Assembly (NCBI GenBank): GCA_016744705.1
Contig: JADGDU010000012.1
Span: 1 to 64,000, forward strand
Direction of reading: 5' to 3'
DNA length: 64,000 nucleotides
Source of the DNA: Candidatus Krumholzibacteriia bacterium
GTDB taxonomy: Bacteria; Krumholzibacteriota; Krumholzibacteriia; LZORAL124-64-63
The notes beneath the pieces are model-generated. The model was given only the letters and a program-made list of their open reading frames with translations, was not told the DNA's origin and searched no databases. This document shows, piece by piece, positions 18,150-27,336 of this stretch (positions are counted from its first letter, which is position 1; each line of letters opens with the position of its first letter). A program made the translations under genes and the position numbers.

Positions 18150-18341
18150 ATGAGCAGGAAGTGCTCTATCTGCGACAAAGGTCCCCAGTACGGAAACAGA
18201 GTGAGCCATGCTCACAACCTGACCCGTCACCGGTGGTTGCCTAATCTGCAGAAGATTCGTTTCGAAAAAGATGGTAAAGTGCAGCGTGGTTACGTTTGCA
18301 CCCGCTGCATCCGCACAGGAACCATCAAAAAGGTCGTTTAA
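18150..18341 (+). CDS. rpmB: 50S ribosomal protein L28
   Basis: 63 residues: [20 protein letters not shown], then a basic core and [13 protein letters not shown]. This is the zinc-type L28, with Cys pairs CxxC at residues 5-8 and near the C-terminus. GGAGG lies eight bases before the ATG. It is one of only two plus-strand genes in the window and is transcribed away from recG. A compact terminator-like hairpin follows the stop. Confidence 0.96.
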   Translation: MSRKCSICDKGPQYGNRVSHAHNLTRHRWLPNLQKIRFEKDGKVQRGYVCTRCIRTGTIKKVV

Positions 18342-18345
18342 GAAG

Positions 18346-18369
18346 CCTGGATCTTGCATCCGGATTTTT
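18346..18369 (+). terminator. Terminator after rpmB
   Basis: CCTGGAT (18346-18352) pairs with ATCCGG (18358-18363), leaving one bulged T, around the loop CTTGC. ATTTTTA follows, a small intrinsic-terminator shape five bases past the rpmB stop. Confidence 0.5.
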
Positions 18370-19822
18370 AGGGCAGCCTTTTAAAAATATGATATAGCCC
18401 TCTCGATTCAATCGGAGGGCTTATGTCATATTTTCCCAAAGCCTCGATGGCATCTCGCATGTCCCCCACCATATCCTGAGGACGTATCCAGCCAATATCC
18501 CCGCCTTTTGCAGCGGCCGGACCTGTGGAATACTGTGTCACAAGGCTGCCAAAATCGGCCCCGGCATCCAGATATTCCATAACCTTCTCCACCGTTCCCA
18601 TGTCTCCCAGTATCATATGCAACAAGTGAACTTTACCCTCCACACGGGCTCCCATGGCATCGGATCGGGCAATGAGCAGTCGGTTTTCCCAAAGATTTAA
18701 CTCTGCCATGCTCCCCGGATCTTCCAGTTTCAGCTGGGCCAATTCGGCCAGTCCCTCATCAAACATGTGCATATTTTCCAATAACTGAACTTTGATGATA
18801 CGGGCGCTGAGCATGCTGGGCTCAAGACTGATTGTGCGGTTGATATAGTACAGGGCCTCCACTTCCCGGCCCTGCTTCTCCAAATGCACACCATAATTAA
18901 AATTGCCCACCACATCGTCCGGCACCGTAGCCAGGAAATATTGGAAATGCTTTTCGGCTTCTTCGTACTTGCCAGTGATTTCCAGAGCATTGGCCAGGTT
19001 AAAACGATGCCGTGGATTGACCGCATCAGAATTCACCGCCTGCCGCAAATAAACCAATGCCGAGTCCATGCTATCAGCTGCAAAAAAAGCTTCGCCCAAG
19101 GCGCCGTAACTGGCCCCGCAGGGTTCCAACTGCACACCCCGTTGACAATACTCTACGGCGGAGTCCATTTTGCCCATCATGAGGCTGAGCTCAGAAGCGG
19201 CCATATAGTCTGACAAAGTGGGTGTTTCCCGGCTCATGGCATCCTGCAGATGCGCCAAGCTTTGGGGCCACAGTCCTCTGCTGGCAGCAATATCAGCTTG
19301 CAACCGGTGCAGCCAGGCTTCGTCCAGCCCCTGGCGCCGCATCTGATCAAGCAATTGGTAGGCCTTGGCGGGTTCACCCTCATTTAGGGCCAAGCGAGCC
19401 AGCCCCTCCAGGATGCCCTTGTGTTCTATGGAAATTTGTAATCCGGCTTCCCATTGGATACGGGCCTCTTCCACCCTATCCATACGCAAGAGAGCCCGGC
19501 CGTACCAATAGCGGGCATCGGCATCATTGGGCTCACTCTCAACCGCCATAAAGCCGTATCGGGCAGCTTCATCCAACCGCTCGTCACGGATTCCCATCAC
19601 CGTCAGAGGCAACAGGGTTTCCAAATCGGGACTGCCCATTTCCACGCACTTCATCAAGGCAATACGAGCTTTACGGAAATCAGCACCTTCATAAAGGGCC
19701 TTGCCCGCAAGACAAGGATCTCCCTCTTGGTCAGTGAGGATTTGTGCCTGAATCAGAGTCGGTGCCAGCATCAAAAGCAGGACCGCAAAAGTGAGATTTT
19801 TGAAATTGTGGTGCAGGATCAA
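18368..19822 (-). CDS. Secreted TPR-repeat protein with C-terminal parvulin-like (PPIC) domain
   Basis: 484 residues. Residues 1-26 form a signal peptide (basic start, LTFAVLLLMLAPTL core, likely cut after IQA). Residues 30-375 are tetratricopeptide repeats, for example ADARYWYGRALLRMDRVEEA and PRHRFNLANALEITGKYEEA. The last 85 residues resemble a parvulin-type prolyl isomerase: VHLLHMILGD, AGADFGSLVTQYSTGP, KGGDIGWI, then YDISPPIESRGLYHIFKR. This suggests an envelope chaperone with a TPR scaffold, but catalysis is unproven. The start is a TTG, since no ATG precedes the hydrophobic core in frame. It is divergent from the receiver gene at 19993. Confidence 0.8.
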   Translation of the reverse strand: MILHHNFKNLTFAVLLLMLAPTLIQAQILTDQEGDPCLAGKALYEGADFRKARIALMKCVEMGSPDLETLLPLTVMGIRDERLDEAARYGFMAVESEPNDADARYWYGRALLRMDRVEEARIQWEAGLQISIEHKGILEGLARLALNEGEPAKAYQLLDQMRRQGLDEAWLHRLQADIAASRGLWPQSLAHLQDAMSRETPTLSDYMAASELSLMMGKMDSAVEYCQRGVQLEPCGASYGALGEAFFAADSMDSALVYLRQAVNSDAVNPRHRFNLANALEITGKYEEAEKHFQYFLATVPDDVVGNFNYGVHLEKQGREVEALYYINRTISLEPSMLSARIIKVQLLENMHMFDEGLAELAQLKLEDPGSMAELNLWENRLLIARSDAMGARVEGKVHLLHMILGDMGTVEKVMEYLDAGADFGSLVTQYSTGPAAAKGGDIGWIRPQDMVGDMRDAIEALGKYDISPPIESRGLYHIFKRLP

Positions 19823-19992
19823 TGTGTATCGTCTTTCAGGGGTTCCCGCCGTTGCGCCCAGCGGGGAAAAAGGATCAAGTTTAACAAGGCTTCGCCGATA
19901 ATAGACACAAGAAACCCGAGAAGCATATTCAGTTCCCGTGAATTCTGGAACTGGCCACGCCCGGCCATATAGCTCAAAGGAAAGATACCGCC

Positions 19993-20385
19993 ATGACCGA
20001 CACAGCGAAACCTCGAATTCTAGTGGTCGAAGACGATCCGGATCTGCGCACCATAGTACGGCTGCAATTATCCTCCAGCGGATTTCAAATTGTTGAGGCC
20101 TGTAATGGCGCAGAAGGCTTTCAAGCCATCCAGGAAGTCATTCCTGACTGCGTGATTCTCGATCTGATGATGCCGGTGATGGACGGTTTTGGTTTCCTTA
20201 AGCGGGCCCGAAGCGTCATGTCTCTGCAGGATGTGCCTATTCTCATTCTCACCGCCAGTGAAGATGAGCGCAACAAGGTCCGTGGTTTCCAATACCAGGC
20301 GGACTCATACATGAGCAAGCCCTATGACCTGCAAGAGCTGACGGCCGAGGTGGAACGTCTGTGCGCCTTGCAGAGGCAATCCTGA
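19993..20385 (+). CDS. Single-domain response regulator (CheY-like receiver)
   Basis: 130 residues, only a receiver domain. The acidic pocket is VVEDDPD near residues 12-18 and the phospho-acceptor Asp lies in VILDLMMPVMDGF. The conserved Thr is in LTAS and the Lys in SKPYDLQEL. No DNA-binding or enzymatic output domain follows, so it should act by protein contact. No histidine kinase is encoded nearby, so its partner is unknown. It ends 7 bases from the convergent TPR gene. Confidence 0.92.
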   Translation: MTDTAKPRILVVEDDPDLRTIVRLQLSSSGFQIVEACNGAEGFQAIQEVIPDCVILDLMMPVMDGFGFLKRARSVMSLQDVPILILTASEDERNKVRGFQYQADSYMSKPYDLQELTAEVERLCALQRQS

Positions 20386-20392
20386 CCCTGGA

Positions 20393-22060
20393 TCAGGCAA
20401 TCCAGGATCGAATGGGCCCCAGCCAGAATTCGGGGCTCAGCCAACGCGCCCCGAGACATTCGGGATGAAGACGTAAGCATCCATCCACAATGGCACTGGC
20501 CTTTTCGGGCTGACCTTTCCCTATTTCAAAATAAACCAACTGAGCGAGGCAGGAATCGGCAATGGATTCCGGAGGAATCCAATCCCCAGGAACAATGGTG
20601 GGGTCTCCAGCCGCTGCGGCAGTTTGCAGTCGCGTCAGACGTTCACTTCTGAGTCCTTTTTGCAGCAGATTTTCACATAACTGCCAGGCGTCCGCATCAT
20701 GCCCGGCCTGGAATGTGGCCCGAGCCTCCAGGAATTGCCAGGCCTCAGCTGTGATCACATCATCGATGAGAGGGGGCACTGCCCGTGGGGCAGAAGGTTG
20801 ACTGGAGACACTCAAGCCATGGAGTTCTTCCAAATAAGAGAAGACGGCCGAGTCTTTGTGCGGGGCCGGCCACCGCGAAAGAATTCCTGCAACATCCCGG
20901 TACCGGCCATTGGCCAGGCGATGGTAGGCCAACAATTCAAAATAAACGGGTTCGGCAGACCATTCATCGGCCAAATCAGACAGCCGTCGGCCACTGGTGG
21001 TTGTTTTCCCCAGCAGATCTTCGGATGCAGCCAGCAACAGTTCCGCCCGGGCAAAAGAACGGATCAAATCCGGCCAATCTTCCAGCTTCGTGCAGACTTC
21101 ATTGGCATGGCCGGTCAAAAGAGCCAGAACTCCGCGCAGATAGGCCCCAAAGAGCACTTCATGGGCGCCAGCTTTTTGACTTCCATCCAGTTGAGTGTCG
21201 GCTTCGAGGAGAAAGGATCTGGCTTCCAGCAGTTTTCCACAGTCCGCCAGAATCAACCCTTTCAGATCAATGGCGGTACGGTAAGTTTCATTCAAGGCCA
21301 GGGCTGCATCCACTTCCTCCAGGGCCTGCTCCCTTTTTCCCACCTGAAATAAAGCCGCAGCGTGACGGGTGCGAAAATCCGGATAGCGGGGACGGCGGTT
21401 GACCAGAGAGGCGAAGCAATCCAAACCATCCTGCCAATTGCCGGCCCGGCACATGGCCACCGCAGAAGCCACTTCTTCTTTTTCCGACTCGCCGCTGAGA
21501 CTCTTGGTCAATTGCTCCATCAAATCAGTAGGCAAATCATCAGGACCGTATTGAGTCTCGGTTTTGAAAGTATTGATGAGCCAGTGATCAATCCGGCGGT
21601 CAGATTCCACCAGGGAATTCAAGCTGTTGGCAGCTTCCCGGTTTCGCTCAAGGTGCTGCAATGCGGTCGCCTCAAGCAATCTGGCTTCGGCGTAATCATG
21701 TCTCAGACGCAACGCAAAGCGAGCCTCTGCCAGGGCAAGGTCCCACTGGCCGGTTTGTGCCAGGGCCGTTCCATGGAGACAATGAAGATCCGGATACAAA
21801 TCCCACAGCCGGACGGCCTCGGATAAACTTTCGATGGCTTCCCCTGCCTGGCCCAGGCGCATCAGCCGCCGACCTTCCGCCACCAGGGCCTGCCGGAAAT
21901 GGTAAGACGCCAAAGAGCCACTGGGAGAATCGCTGCGGCCAAGGGAGGCAACACGAAGACGGTTCGCCGCTTCGGCGAACCGTCTTTCTTCCATCAGGGC
22001 CATGCCTTCGGCGAAGGCATTGCTGCGATCTCCCCCAAGGAATTTGCCCAGTAAAGACAT
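20393..22060 (-). CDS. TPR-repeat protein coupled to ftsZ
   Basis: 555 residues with no signal peptide, starting MSLLGKFLGGDRSN. It has degenerate tetratricopeptide repeats along most of its length (AFAEGMALMEERRFAEAANRL, LHCLHGTALAQTGQWDLALA and later units) and no enzymatic motif I can identify. It begins one base after the ftsZ stop (TGATATG), so translation is probably coupled and it is the last gene of the dcw operon. A cytoplasmic scaffold in division is a reasonable but unproven guess. Confidence 0.75.
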   Translation of the reverse strand: MSLLGKFLGGDRSNAFAEGMALMEERRFAEAANRLRVASLGRSDSPSGSLASYHFRQALVAEGRRLMRLGQAGEAIESLSEAVRLWDLYPDLHCLHGTALAQTGQWDLALAEARFALRLRHDYAEARLLEATALQHLERNREAANSLNSLVESDRRIDHWLINTFKTETQYGPDDLPTDLMEQLTKSLSGESEKEEVASAVAMCRAGNWQDGLDCFASLVNRRPRYPDFRTRHAAALFQVGKREQALEEVDAALALNETYRTAIDLKGLILADCGKLLEARSFLLEADTQLDGSQKAGAHEVLFGAYLRGVLALLTGHANEVCTKLEDWPDLIRSFARAELLLAASEDLLGKTTTSGRRLSDLADEWSAEPVYFELLAYHRLANGRYRDVAGILSRWPAPHKDSAVFSYLEELHGLSVSSQPSAPRAVPPLIDDVITAEAWQFLEARATFQAGHDADAWQLCENLLQKGLRSERLTRLQTAAAAGDPTIVPGDWIPPESIADSCLAQLVYFEIGKGQPEKASAIVDGCLRLHPECLGARWLSPEFWLGPIRSWIA

Positions 22061-22061
22061 A

Positions 22062-23630
22062 TCAGTCCATGTACTTTCTAATGTAGGCCGCTATCCCCAG
22101 ATCCTCTCCAGGTTTTTCAGGCCCCAGGCCTGAGGCGGTGGAGCGGCTGACTGGCACCGGACCTTCCGGTGTTTCCGGCACCTCTACTTCGCCAATATTC
22201 CGTCGTCCGGCAGGCCGCAAAAAACGGGCATTGCCTTCAGCCTGTGGCATATCCTGGCTCTCTCCACCAGCAGAAGCAGCGCGAGTCAGAAATGCTGGGG
22301 GCTCGATTTCCGCAGTCTCAGGTTGAGGCTCGGCCACAACTTCTTCAAGCTCTGGCTCGGCCTCGACAGCAGGTGTCGGAATTTCTTCTTGTACTGGCTC
22401 TTGAATGAGTTCCTGTACTGGCTCTGGTTCAGGTTCCAAATCCAGCTCCGGAGCCACGGCTTCTGCTTCAACCAGAGGCAGCTCCGGCTCTACAGGAGTC
22501 TCATTTTCCACAGGGATCTCCGCCGTGACTTCTTCCACAACCGTTTCGCCATGATGCCTGGGATCGGCAAACACTGGTTCTGGATTCGGCTCTGGCTCTG
22601 GCTCTGGCTCTGGCTCAGAAACCACTTCACTAAGGGATGATGTGGCCATGGAAACGGAACCGGAAATATTCTTGTCGGCCTCGAACCCGGTGGCAATGAC
22701 CGTCACCTGAAGCATATCGTCCAAACTCTCGTCAATGCCGTATCCAAAGATGACGTGAGCTTCCGGTCCGGCTGCTTCCTGGATGAACTGCATGGCCTCG
22801 GCTGTATCGTGCAGCCCCACCTGTCCACCGAGCATGTTGACCAAGACAGCTTTGCTGCCATAAATATCCAGATTTTCCAGCAGTGGACTCTTGATAGCGG
22901 CTTTGGCCGCTTCCAAGGCCCGGTTCTCACCAGCGGCACGACCAGTGCCCATCAGGGCCACTCCCATGCCACGCATCACTGCACACACATCTGCAAAATC
23001 CAGATTCAATGTATCGTGACGGGAGATGATTTCGTAGATACCCCGGGTCGCCTCATAAAGGACCTGATCAGCAATCAGGAAGGCTTCATCCATGGATGTA
23101 TTGGGGGGTACAATTTCCAGCAAACGCTGGTTGGGCACCACAATCAGGGTGTCCACCACTTCCCGCATACGGGCAATGCCGGCCTCGGCCTGGGCCATGC
23201 GTACGTGGCCTTCAAAAACAAAGGGTTTGGTGACAATGCCAACGGTAAGAGCGCCCAATTTGCGCGCAATTTCCGCCACAACAGGAGCAGCACCAGTACC
23301 GGTGCCACCACCCATTCCAGCAGTGACAAAAACCATATTGGCCCCTTTGAGGGACTCTCGAATGGCATCGTGGTCTTCTTCGGCAGCACCTTGACCAATA
23401 CGCGGATTTCCGCCACTGCCCAAACCTTCGGTCAGTTCGGCGCCAATTTGCATATTGTGGTGAGCGTGATTTTCGGCCAGAGCCTGAAGATCTGTATTAA
23501 GGGACAGGAACTCGACACCACTGAGGCCAGCTGTGATCATTCGATTCACAGCGTTACCGCCAGCGCCGCCTACTCCAGCCACCCTGATATCCGTTAAACG
23601 CCGTACTTCATCGGCAAATTCGAACATCAT
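22062..23630 (-). CDS. ftsZ: Cell division protein FtsZ with extended acidic linker
   Basis: 522 residues. FtsZ is a tubulin-like GTPase that forms the division ring. The GTPase core (1-315) has VGGAGGNAVNRM, the tubulin signature GGGTGTGAAPVVAEIA and the T7 loop stretch LDFADVCAVMRGMG. A linker of about 190 residues follows, rich in Glu and Pro. The protein ends with a conserved C-terminal peptide, GIAAYIRKYMD, the binding site for FtsA and other partners. I chose the ATG at 23630: GGAGGAGGAGGG precedes a double ATG, while the longer frame has no such signal. Confidence 0.96.
   Translation of the reverse strand: MMFEFADEVRRLTDIRVAGVGGAGGNAVNRMITAGLSGVEFLSLNTDLQALAENHAHHNMQIGAELTEGLGSGGNPRIGQGAAEEDHDAIRESLKGANMVFVTAGMGGGTGTGAAPVVAEIARKLGALTVGIVTKPFVFEGHVRMAQAEAGIARMREVVDTLIVVPNQRLLEIVPPNTSMDEAFLIADQVLYEATRGIYEIISRHDTLNLDFADVCAVMRGMGVALMGTGRAAGENRALEAAKAAIKSPLLENLDIYGSKAVLVNMLGGQVGLHDTAEAMQFIQEAAGPEAHVIFGYGIDESLDDMLQVTVIATGFEADKNISGSVSMATSSLSEVVSEPEPEPEPEPNPEPVFADPRHHGETVVEEVTAEIPVENETPVEPELPLVEAEAVAPELDLEPEPEPVQELIQEPVQEEIPTPAVEAEPELEEVVAEPQPETAEIEPPAFLTRAASAGGESQDMPQAEGNARFLRPAGRRNIGEVEVPETPEGPVPVSRSTASGLGPEKPGEDLGIAAYIRKYMD
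22588..22616 (-). repeat. ftsZ: Hexanucleotide repeat in the ftsZ linker
   Basis: Nearly five perfect copies of a 6-base unit (plus strand GGCTCT) encode alternating Pro-Glu in the FtsZ linker. The unit keeps the frame, so slippage would change linker length without breaking the protein. Confidence 0.8.
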
Positions 23631-23663
23631 GTTACCCTCCTCCTCCTTGAGTTGGGTCATGTC

Positions 23664-23669
23664 ATTATA
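23664..23669 (-). promoter_or_regulatory. Consensus -10 upstream of ftsZ
   Basis: A perfect TATAAT on the minus strand lies about 34 bases upstream of the ftsZ start, inside the 169-base ftsA-ftsZ spacer. No good -35 lies 16-18 bases upstream, so a regulated or weak internal ftsZ promoter is possible. The rest of the spacer shows nothing clear. Confidence 0.35.
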
Positions 23670-23799
23670 CCTGGAAGCCATAAACTGTGTGCTGAAATTG
23701 ACAATCTCGACACTTGGGGGCAACATCCAGGCTACTGTTATTTTCTCTTATTAGCACATCATTGCTCAGGTTCCAAGCAGAAAAATCAACTTTTATAAA

Positions 23800-25047
23800 T
23801 TAACTTTTCGCGGCCAATTCTTTTGGCTTGTCTTCACGGCGGAAAATTCCCCTGAGTTTTCCGAGGAGACCTCCACCCTGACCAACTTCTTCCTGAGCAC
23901 CAGTCTGGCCCACATCACGGGCAGACCAACGGCACAAACCAATCACTGTGGCCCACTGCCCGGCTGGCAATTGTTCCATTCCAGCCAGTTTTCCTGGCAA
24001 GTACCGTGTTTGAACCTGCAAGTCAAAAATCTCTTCGCAGAGTGCTGCGGTGCCTTGACAAAGGCTTCCACCACCGGTCAAAACAATCCCAGCCCCTAGG
24101 GAGATCAGTCCCCGGGTATCACCAAAATCTTTTTTCACCAGGGTTAGAATTTCTTCCATCCGGGGTTCCAGAATGGCAGCGATCAAGCCTTTGGTTCCTT
24201 CCGGGCGTTCTTCTTCGAACAAAGCGCTGAGCGGCACTTCGGGTACCAGGTTACGCATCACCACGCCACGTTCCAGCTTAATGCTTTCGGCCTCTTCCCG
24301 GGATATTCGCAAACCATGGGCGAGATCCGCCGTCATGTGGTTGCCTCCCCAGGGGATGGACCCGTTAGCCAAAATGGCGCCTTTGCTATACACAGCCCAG
24401 TTGGTGATATCGCCACCAATATCAATGAGCATCGCCCCCTGATCTTTTTCCTCATTTTCGAGCAAGGCCATGCCTGCGGCCATCACATCAACTTCTTCGC
24501 CCAGGGGTTTGTATTTGGCTGTCTCCACGGCATTTTCAATATTATTCAAAACACTGCGGGAGCCGGTAACCAGATGAGCTTGAATTTCCAGAAGACTACC
24601 CACACGGCCCAAGGGGTCCACAACACCGCGGACCCGGTCCACGGAGTACTCCACCGGAGTGACTGTGAGAATTTTCTGATCGAAAGGGATGGCCATGCTG
24701 CGAGCCAATTTGATGACTTCGTCCACATCACTTTGGCGAATGGGACGGGGCCCGGGACCGATGGAAACCTGGGCTGTGGCCCGCACACTGTGCAGGTGGG
24801 AGCCAGCAATGTTGTATGTAAAACCGGAGACGTATATATCGGAATCGGATTCCAATTCCCTGATGCAGCGGGCAATGCAACGAGCGCCCGCCCCCAGGTC
24901 GACAAAATCGCCGTCCTGAAATCCTTCAGTTTTTTCCTGGGCGCAACCTACAATTTCGAGGCCGCCGTTTGATGTCGTTTCAGTGACCAGGGCCCGAAAA
25001 CCCGTGGAACCAAAATCACAAGCGACAATTAGTCTTCCCTGACTCAT
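23800..25047 (-). CDS. ftsA: Cell division protein FtsA
   Basis: 415 residues. FtsA is an actin-like ATPase that tethers FtsZ to the membrane. The phosphate-1 motif is ACDFGSTGFRALV and phosphate-2 is LIDIGGDITNWAVY. The adenosine motif is the GIVLTGGGSLCQG stretch, and the SHS2/1C region lies between residues 85 and 160. The C-terminus holds an amphipathic helix, GLLGKLRGIFRR, the usual membrane-targeting sequence. GGAAGG lies six bases before the ATG. It lies between ftsQ and ftsZ. Confidence 0.96.
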   Translation of the reverse strand: MSQGRLIVACDFGSTGFRALVTETTSNGGLEIVGCAQEKTEGFQDGDFVDLGAGARCIARCIRELESDSDIYVSGFTYNIAGSHLHSVRATAQVSIGPGPRPIRQSDVDEVIKLARSMAIPFDQKILTVTPVEYSVDRVRGVVDPLGRVGSLLEIQAHLVTGSRSVLNNIENAVETAKYKPLGEEVDVMAAGMALLENEEKDQGAMLIDIGGDITNWAVYSKGAILANGSIPWGGNHMTADLAHGLRISREEAESIKLERGVVMRNLVPEVPLSALFEEERPEGTKGLIAAILEPRMEEILTLVKKDFGDTRGLISLGAGIVLTGGGSLCQGTAALCEEIFDLQVQTRYLPGKLAGMEQLPAGQWATVIGLCRWSARDVGQTGAQEEVGQGGGLLGKLRGIFRREDKPKELAAKS

Positions 25048-25086
25048 GCCGTGCCTTCCTTTATCCTTCGTTGTCCTTCATTAACC

Positions 25087-25881
25087 TCAGAGGCGACTGC
25101 AAGTGATTCGGTCTTCGAACCGCAGATCCATCTGCAATCCCGTTTCCAGATGGTCCCGGGCGGCCATATAACGAGCCAGGCGATCGGCAAAATTTTCACG
25201 TCCGACCAGGAGTCTGCCCTGCCCCGCCTGCAATACGATAGCGAATCCTTCTGGCCGGGCAACAAGAAAATCGACGGGACCGGCAGTTTCCAGTCCGGTA
25301 GCAGCCATGGCCTCTAATAAAGAGAGTACACCCTCAGACCATATGGGGTCCAGACACAAATGTCCCTGCAGGGAATCTCTTGTGCAAGGCACCCCTACCA
25401 GTACCGGTAAAGCGGCCATGGGCAAATGGTCAGGAAATTCCAGAACTCGGCCATCTTCAACCATAACCAAGGCACGGCCATTTTCCCCTTCGCTATCCAA
25501 GACCAACAATGGCCTCCACTCACGAAAATCCACTTCGATGGTGCCGGGCAAACGTTTCAATACCTGAAGGTCCCGCACCCAGGGCAAGGCAGTCATTTTT
25601 TCGGCCACCTGGTCTTCCGAGAGGGTCCAGATGTTTTGGCCAAGGCACCCACTGAGGCTGTTGTCTAAATCTGCTCTTTCGGTGAAGCGGTAAGAACCGG
25701 ACTCTACACGCACCACTTCAAAATACCCAGATTCAATGGTATAATAAACCCCCACACACACAATCCCCAGCACCAGGACGGTCGCTGAAAATTTCAGCCA
25801 TAGCCCTTTGTGGGATACCGGTTTTTTCCGGCGAACGGCATGCCCAGAGGCAGGGTCCGGCCGGAAACCGTCCTGTGTCAT
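25087..25881 (-). CDS. ftsQ: Cell division protein FtsQ
   Basis: 264 residues. A cytoplasmic basic tail (RRKKPVSHK) precedes one transmembrane helix (about 29-47). A POTRA domain starts at YFEVVRVESGSYRFTERADL, and the FtsQ/DivIB beta domain includes LPWVRDLQVLKRLPGTIEVDF. It links FtsB/FtsL to early division proteins in the periplasm. Its start overlaps the murC stop as TAATG. Confidence 0.93.
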   Translation of the reverse strand: MTQDGFRPDPASGHAVRRKKPVSHKGLWLKFSATVLVLGIVCVGVYYTIESGYFEVVRVESGSYRFTERADLDNSLSGCLGQNIWTLSEDQVAEKMTALPWVRDLQVLKRLPGTIEVDFREWRPLLVLDSEGENGRALVMVEDGRVLEFPDHLPMAALPVLVGVPCTRDSLQGHLCLDPIWSEGVLSLLEAMAATGLETAGPVDFLVARPEGFAIVLQAGQGRLLVGRENFADRLARYMAARDHLETGLQMDLRFEDRITCSRL

Positions 25882-27302
25882 TAGAGGCTCCTTGCGTCCA
25901 GAAGATCACACACTGGCTGAACCAGTCGTCCAATATCTCCCGCTCCCAACAGGAGAAGCAAATCTCCCGCCGGCACATGTTTTTCCACCCAACCATTCAG
26001 GGAATTGGTACTTTCCAAAAGTTGCACTTGGGTCAAACCCATGTCCCCCAGTCGACTGGAAATCAAATCACTGGAAACACCTTCGATAGGCTCTTCACTG
26101 GCCGCATACACAGGCAGTAAAGCCACCCTGGTAGCCGAAGACAAAGCGTCAGCAAATTCTCGTTGGAACATTTGTGTCCGCGAAAATCGGTGGGGCTGAA
26201 AAACCACCGACACAGGGCGTCCATAACTCAAAGCCACTTCCATGGTGGCCTGAATTTCCGTGGGATGGTGGCCGTAGTCATCAAGGACCAAAACCCCGTC
26301 GTGCTGGCCTTTGAAATCGCAACGCCGGCCCACTCCTTCGCTGGCGGCGATTCCGGCGGCGGCCTCTTCAAAACTCATTCCCACTTCCAGGGCCACGGCC
26401 ACAGCAGCCAAGGCGTTGGACAAATTATGACGGCCCCTCATGACCAACTCCAACAAGCCGGCAGGCTCGCCGTGAATGAGGACCTGGGCTTCTTGGCCCT
26501 GTTCTGTGTTGCGAAGAGAATTTGGTTCGACGCACACGTCAGCGCCCTCTTCCAATCCGTAGGTCAGCACAGAGCGATCAAGGGTTGGGAGCAGAGCTCT
26601 GATTTCCGGATCATCCAGGCAAAGAACACACGTACCATAGAAAGGAACGCGTCCCAAAAACTCTTGGAAAGCAGCACGCAAATGATCCATGTCGGGATAA
26701 TGATCCACATGCTCATAATCGATGTTCGTTACCACAGCTAAAGTGGGCGTCAGATGCAGAAAGGTGCCGTCGCTTTCGTCGGCCTCAGCCACTAAATATT
26801 GCCCAGGACCTGAAACCGCATTGCTACCAATGTTTTTGATCACGCCGCCAACAATGACCGTAGGTTGCAGACCACCGGCATTCAAAGCCGCGGCCACCAA
26901 ACTGGTGGTGGATGTTTTCCCATGTGATCCCGCAATGGCGATGCCCTGCTTCAATCTCATCAGTTCGGCCAGCATTTCAGCCCGGCGGATGACTGGGATG
27001 CGTTGCTTGCGGGCCTCACGCACTTCGGCATTGGCTTCGGTCACAGCCGAGCTGCGCACCACCACATCCGCCCCCTGGACGTTGGATGCTTCGTGCCCTA
27101 AAAAGAGAGTGGCGCCCAGGCGTTGCAGGCGTTCGGTAATAGGGGAATGGCGCAAATCACTGCCACTGATGGTGAAGCCCCCCATGTCCAGCAAGACTTC
27201 GGCTATGCCGCTCATACCGATGCCGCCAATAGCCACAAAGTGGATATGCCGCGTATGGCGAAAGACTCCGGCAGCTTTAGGTCGTTTGGTTGGATCTGAC
27301 AT
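25881..27302 (-). CDS. murC: UDP-N-acetylmuramate--L-alanine ligase
   Basis: 473 residues with the three Mur ligase domains. The N-terminal UDP-binding Rossmann is HFVAIGGIGMSGIAEVLLDM, the central P-loop is AGSHGKTSTTSLVAAAL, and the C-terminal domain contains YGHHPTEIQATMEVA. It adds L-alanine to UDP-MurNAc in the cytoplasm. Normally murG or murB flanks it; here ftsW precedes it and ftsQ follows it directly. Confidence 0.96.
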   Translation of the reverse strand: MSDPTKRPKAAGVFRHTRHIHFVAIGGIGMSGIAEVLLDMGGFTISGSDLRHSPITERLQRLGATLFLGHEASNVQGADVVVRSSAVTEANAEVREARKQRIPVIRRAEMLAELMRLKQGIAIAGSHGKTSTTSLVAAALNAGGLQPTVIVGGVIKNIGSNAVSGPGQYLVAEADESDGTFLHLTPTLAVVTNIDYEHVDHYPDMDHLRAAFQEFLGRVPFYGTCVLCLDDPEIRALLPTLDRSVLTYGLEEGADVCVEPNSLRNTEQGQEAQVLIHGEPAGLLELVMRGRHNLSNALAAVAVALEVGMSFEEAAAGIAASEGVGRRCDFKGQHDGVLVLDDYGHHPTEIQATMEVALSYGRPVSVVFQPHRFSRTQMFQREFADALSSATRVALLPVYAASEEPIEGVSSDLISSRLGDMGLTQVQLLESTNSLNGWVEKHVPAGDLLLLLGAGDIGRLVQPVCDLLDARSL

Positions 27303-27336
27303 TCCCTGGATTTCCTTTTTCCGTTGCGTGAGCGGA

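Noticed and set aside
20386..20425. Bidirectional terminator between the receiver gene and the TPR gene
   Set aside because: Only 5-bp stems (for example TGGAT/ATCCA) without T-runs are seen, and they lie inside the TPR coding region.
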